Below, in pieces: positions 63,105-64,000 of a stretch of DNA of 64,000 bases. Source of the DNA: G025836975 sp040391135 (GTDB lineage Bacteria > Pseudomonadota > Gammaproteobacteria > Burkholderiales > Burkholderiaceae_B). The position numbers were made by a program, and so were the translations under genes. How positions within the stretch are numbered: the stretch's first letter is position 1; every line of letters begins with the position of its first letter. Under the pieces are notes generated by a model. It searched no databases. It saw only the letters and a list, made by a program, of their open reading frames with translations, and had not been told where the DNA came from. The DNA lies in assembly GCA_040391135.1 (NCBI GenBank), contig JBEBYL010000002.1, positions 184,540 through 248,539 on the forward strand, given 5' to 3'.

Positions 63105-64000
63105 ATGCGCAAGATTTCCCTGTTTTCCGATATGAAGATACGCAGCAGCCTGATTCTGGTGCTGGTATTCTTTCTGGCCATGCTGGTCGCCGGCGCCGCC
63201 CTGGGGGTCTTGTCCCTGCGCGCCAACAATCAGGCACTGAACAACATCGTCCTGAATCAACGCCTGGGCGCCAACCTGAGCACGGCCATCGACGGCTACA
63301 AGAACGTCCAGACCATACTTGGCCGCGCGGTGGCCAGCTTCATCGTCAACAGCGACCAGCAAAGCTATGCCATCGCCAACGAATGGGGCGGTGAAAGCGG
63401 CGCGGACTCTTCCGCCCTTAGCGACGAATCGCGCGGGCTTATCGAGGCGGCGCGCAAGGAATACGACCAGTCGATGTCGCGCTTCAAGGCCTTCCAGGAC
63501 ATGGCGCAAAATGTTCCGGATCCGGAAAACCGCTACCGGCGCGTCATCGAAGGCTATACCACGCTGATGGAAGGCGGCGTGATGCCTTTGTTCAGCCTGA
63601 TTTCATCGGGCAATATCCGCGAATATCACAGCTTCCTGGGAAGCACCACCCTGTTTCTGGAAGAAGACCTTTACAGTTCGCTGGGCGGCCTGCAATCGTT
63701 CCAGCAGCGCCTTATCGACCGCACTTACCAGACCGAGGCCGATCACTACGAATTGGTGATCATGCTGGTGTCCTTCGCGATGCTGATGTGCGTGCTTATC
63801 GCTTTCCTTTCCTACGTATTCCTGGGTCGCGTGGTGCTGCGTCCCCTGCGGTTGGCCGGAACGCATTTCGACCGGATCGCGGGCGGCGACCTGACCCAGC
63901 GTGTGGAGGTGCGTTCGCGCAACGAGATCGGGGTGCTGTACGAAGCCTTGCGGCGCATGCAGGAAAGCCTGACGCGCACGGTCAGCACGGTGCGCCAGGG
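63105..64000 (+). CDS. Methyl-accepting chemotaxis protein, N-terminal part (truncated by window)
   Basis: The frame is open to the window end; about 298 residues are visible. They show a short cytoplasmic N-terminus, TM1 (about 16-38, LILVLVFFLAMLVAGAAL), a Tar-type four-helix periplasmic domain, TM2 (about 220-245) and the start of a HAMP domain (GRVVLRPLRLAGTHFDRIAG). The methylated signalling domain lies beyond the window. A later in-frame ATG at 63132 is a possible start. Confidence 0.93.
   Translation, partial: MRKISLFSDMKIRSSLILVLVFFLAMLVAGAALGVLSLRANNQALNNIVLNQRLGANLSTAIDGYKNVQTILGRAVASFIVNSDQQSYAIANEWGGESGADSSALSDESRGLIEAARKEYDQSMSRFKAFQDMAQNVPDPENRYRRVIEGYTTLMEGGVMPLFSLISSGNIREYHSFLGSTTLFLEEDLYSSLGGLQSFQQRLIDRTYQTEADHYELVIMLVSFAMLMCVLIAFLSYVFLGRVVLRPLRLAGTHFDRIAGGDLTQRVEVRSRNEIGVLYEALRRMQESLTRTVSTVRQ

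Overview
The window looks like a chromosomal segment of a motile betaproteobacterium of the Burkholderiales, most likely Alcaligenaceae (Bordetella, Achromobacter or Pusillimonas type). This is an inference from three things: GC-rich coding sequence, Bug-type solute receptors scattered among acyl-CoA catabolic genes, and the gene order flhD-flhC-motA-motB-cheA-cheW-mcp. It carries about 63 protein genes and one tRNA. No rRNA, insertion sequence, integrase or CRISPR array was seen.

Layout. 1-2.8 kb: the 3' end of a non-ribosomal peptide synthetase (condensation, carrier and thioesterase domains) meeting a phosphopantetheinyl transferase tail to tail. 2.8-3.9 kb: a decayed hicA next to an intact hicB, a gene-poor stretch and tRNA-Asn. 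4.0-9.5 kb: a ferritin-like protein and a MarR-controlled tripartite drug efflux operon with two matching palindromic operators. 9.6-24.4 kb: two acyl-CoA catabolic gene sets that converge on each other. One is LysR-flanked (SDR, two crotonases, class III CoA-transferase, NPD-type flavoprotein, thiolase, nitroreductase, thioesterase). The other is GntR-flanked (CoA-transferase, crotonase, quinone-reductase-like MDR). Each has its own orphan Bug receptor. This is the best candidate for an undescribed pathway.

24.4-33 kb: patatin phospholipase, LysR/YeiH pair, SirB-like protein, SbmA/YddA-type ABC exporter, persulfide-dioxygenase-like hydrolase, fused tautomerase, DUF924 protein and a CigR/RcnB-like secreted protein. 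33-37.8 kb: nitric-oxide detoxification, with norR divergent from a di-iron hemerythrin gene and a quinol NO reductase, and with three GGGT-N7-ACCC sites and a sigma-54 promoter between them. 37.8-46 kb: cadR/cadA, a SulP transporter, a DsbB/DUF5993 pair, a lipoate-ligase-like protein, a TM2 protein and a methyltransferase.

46-56.3 kb: a complete glycerol regulon. glpR-glpK is divergent from an ABC importer operon glpSTPQUV followed by glpD; no GlpF facilitator gene lies here. The two ATPases GlpS and GlpT are degenerate in complementary ways. 56.4-64 kb: an NlpC/P60 lipoprotein, then the flagellar master regulator flhDC, the stator motAB and the chemotaxis genes cheA, cheW and a methyl-accepting chemotaxis protein that runs off the window.

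All calls come from reading the sequence; no database search was run.
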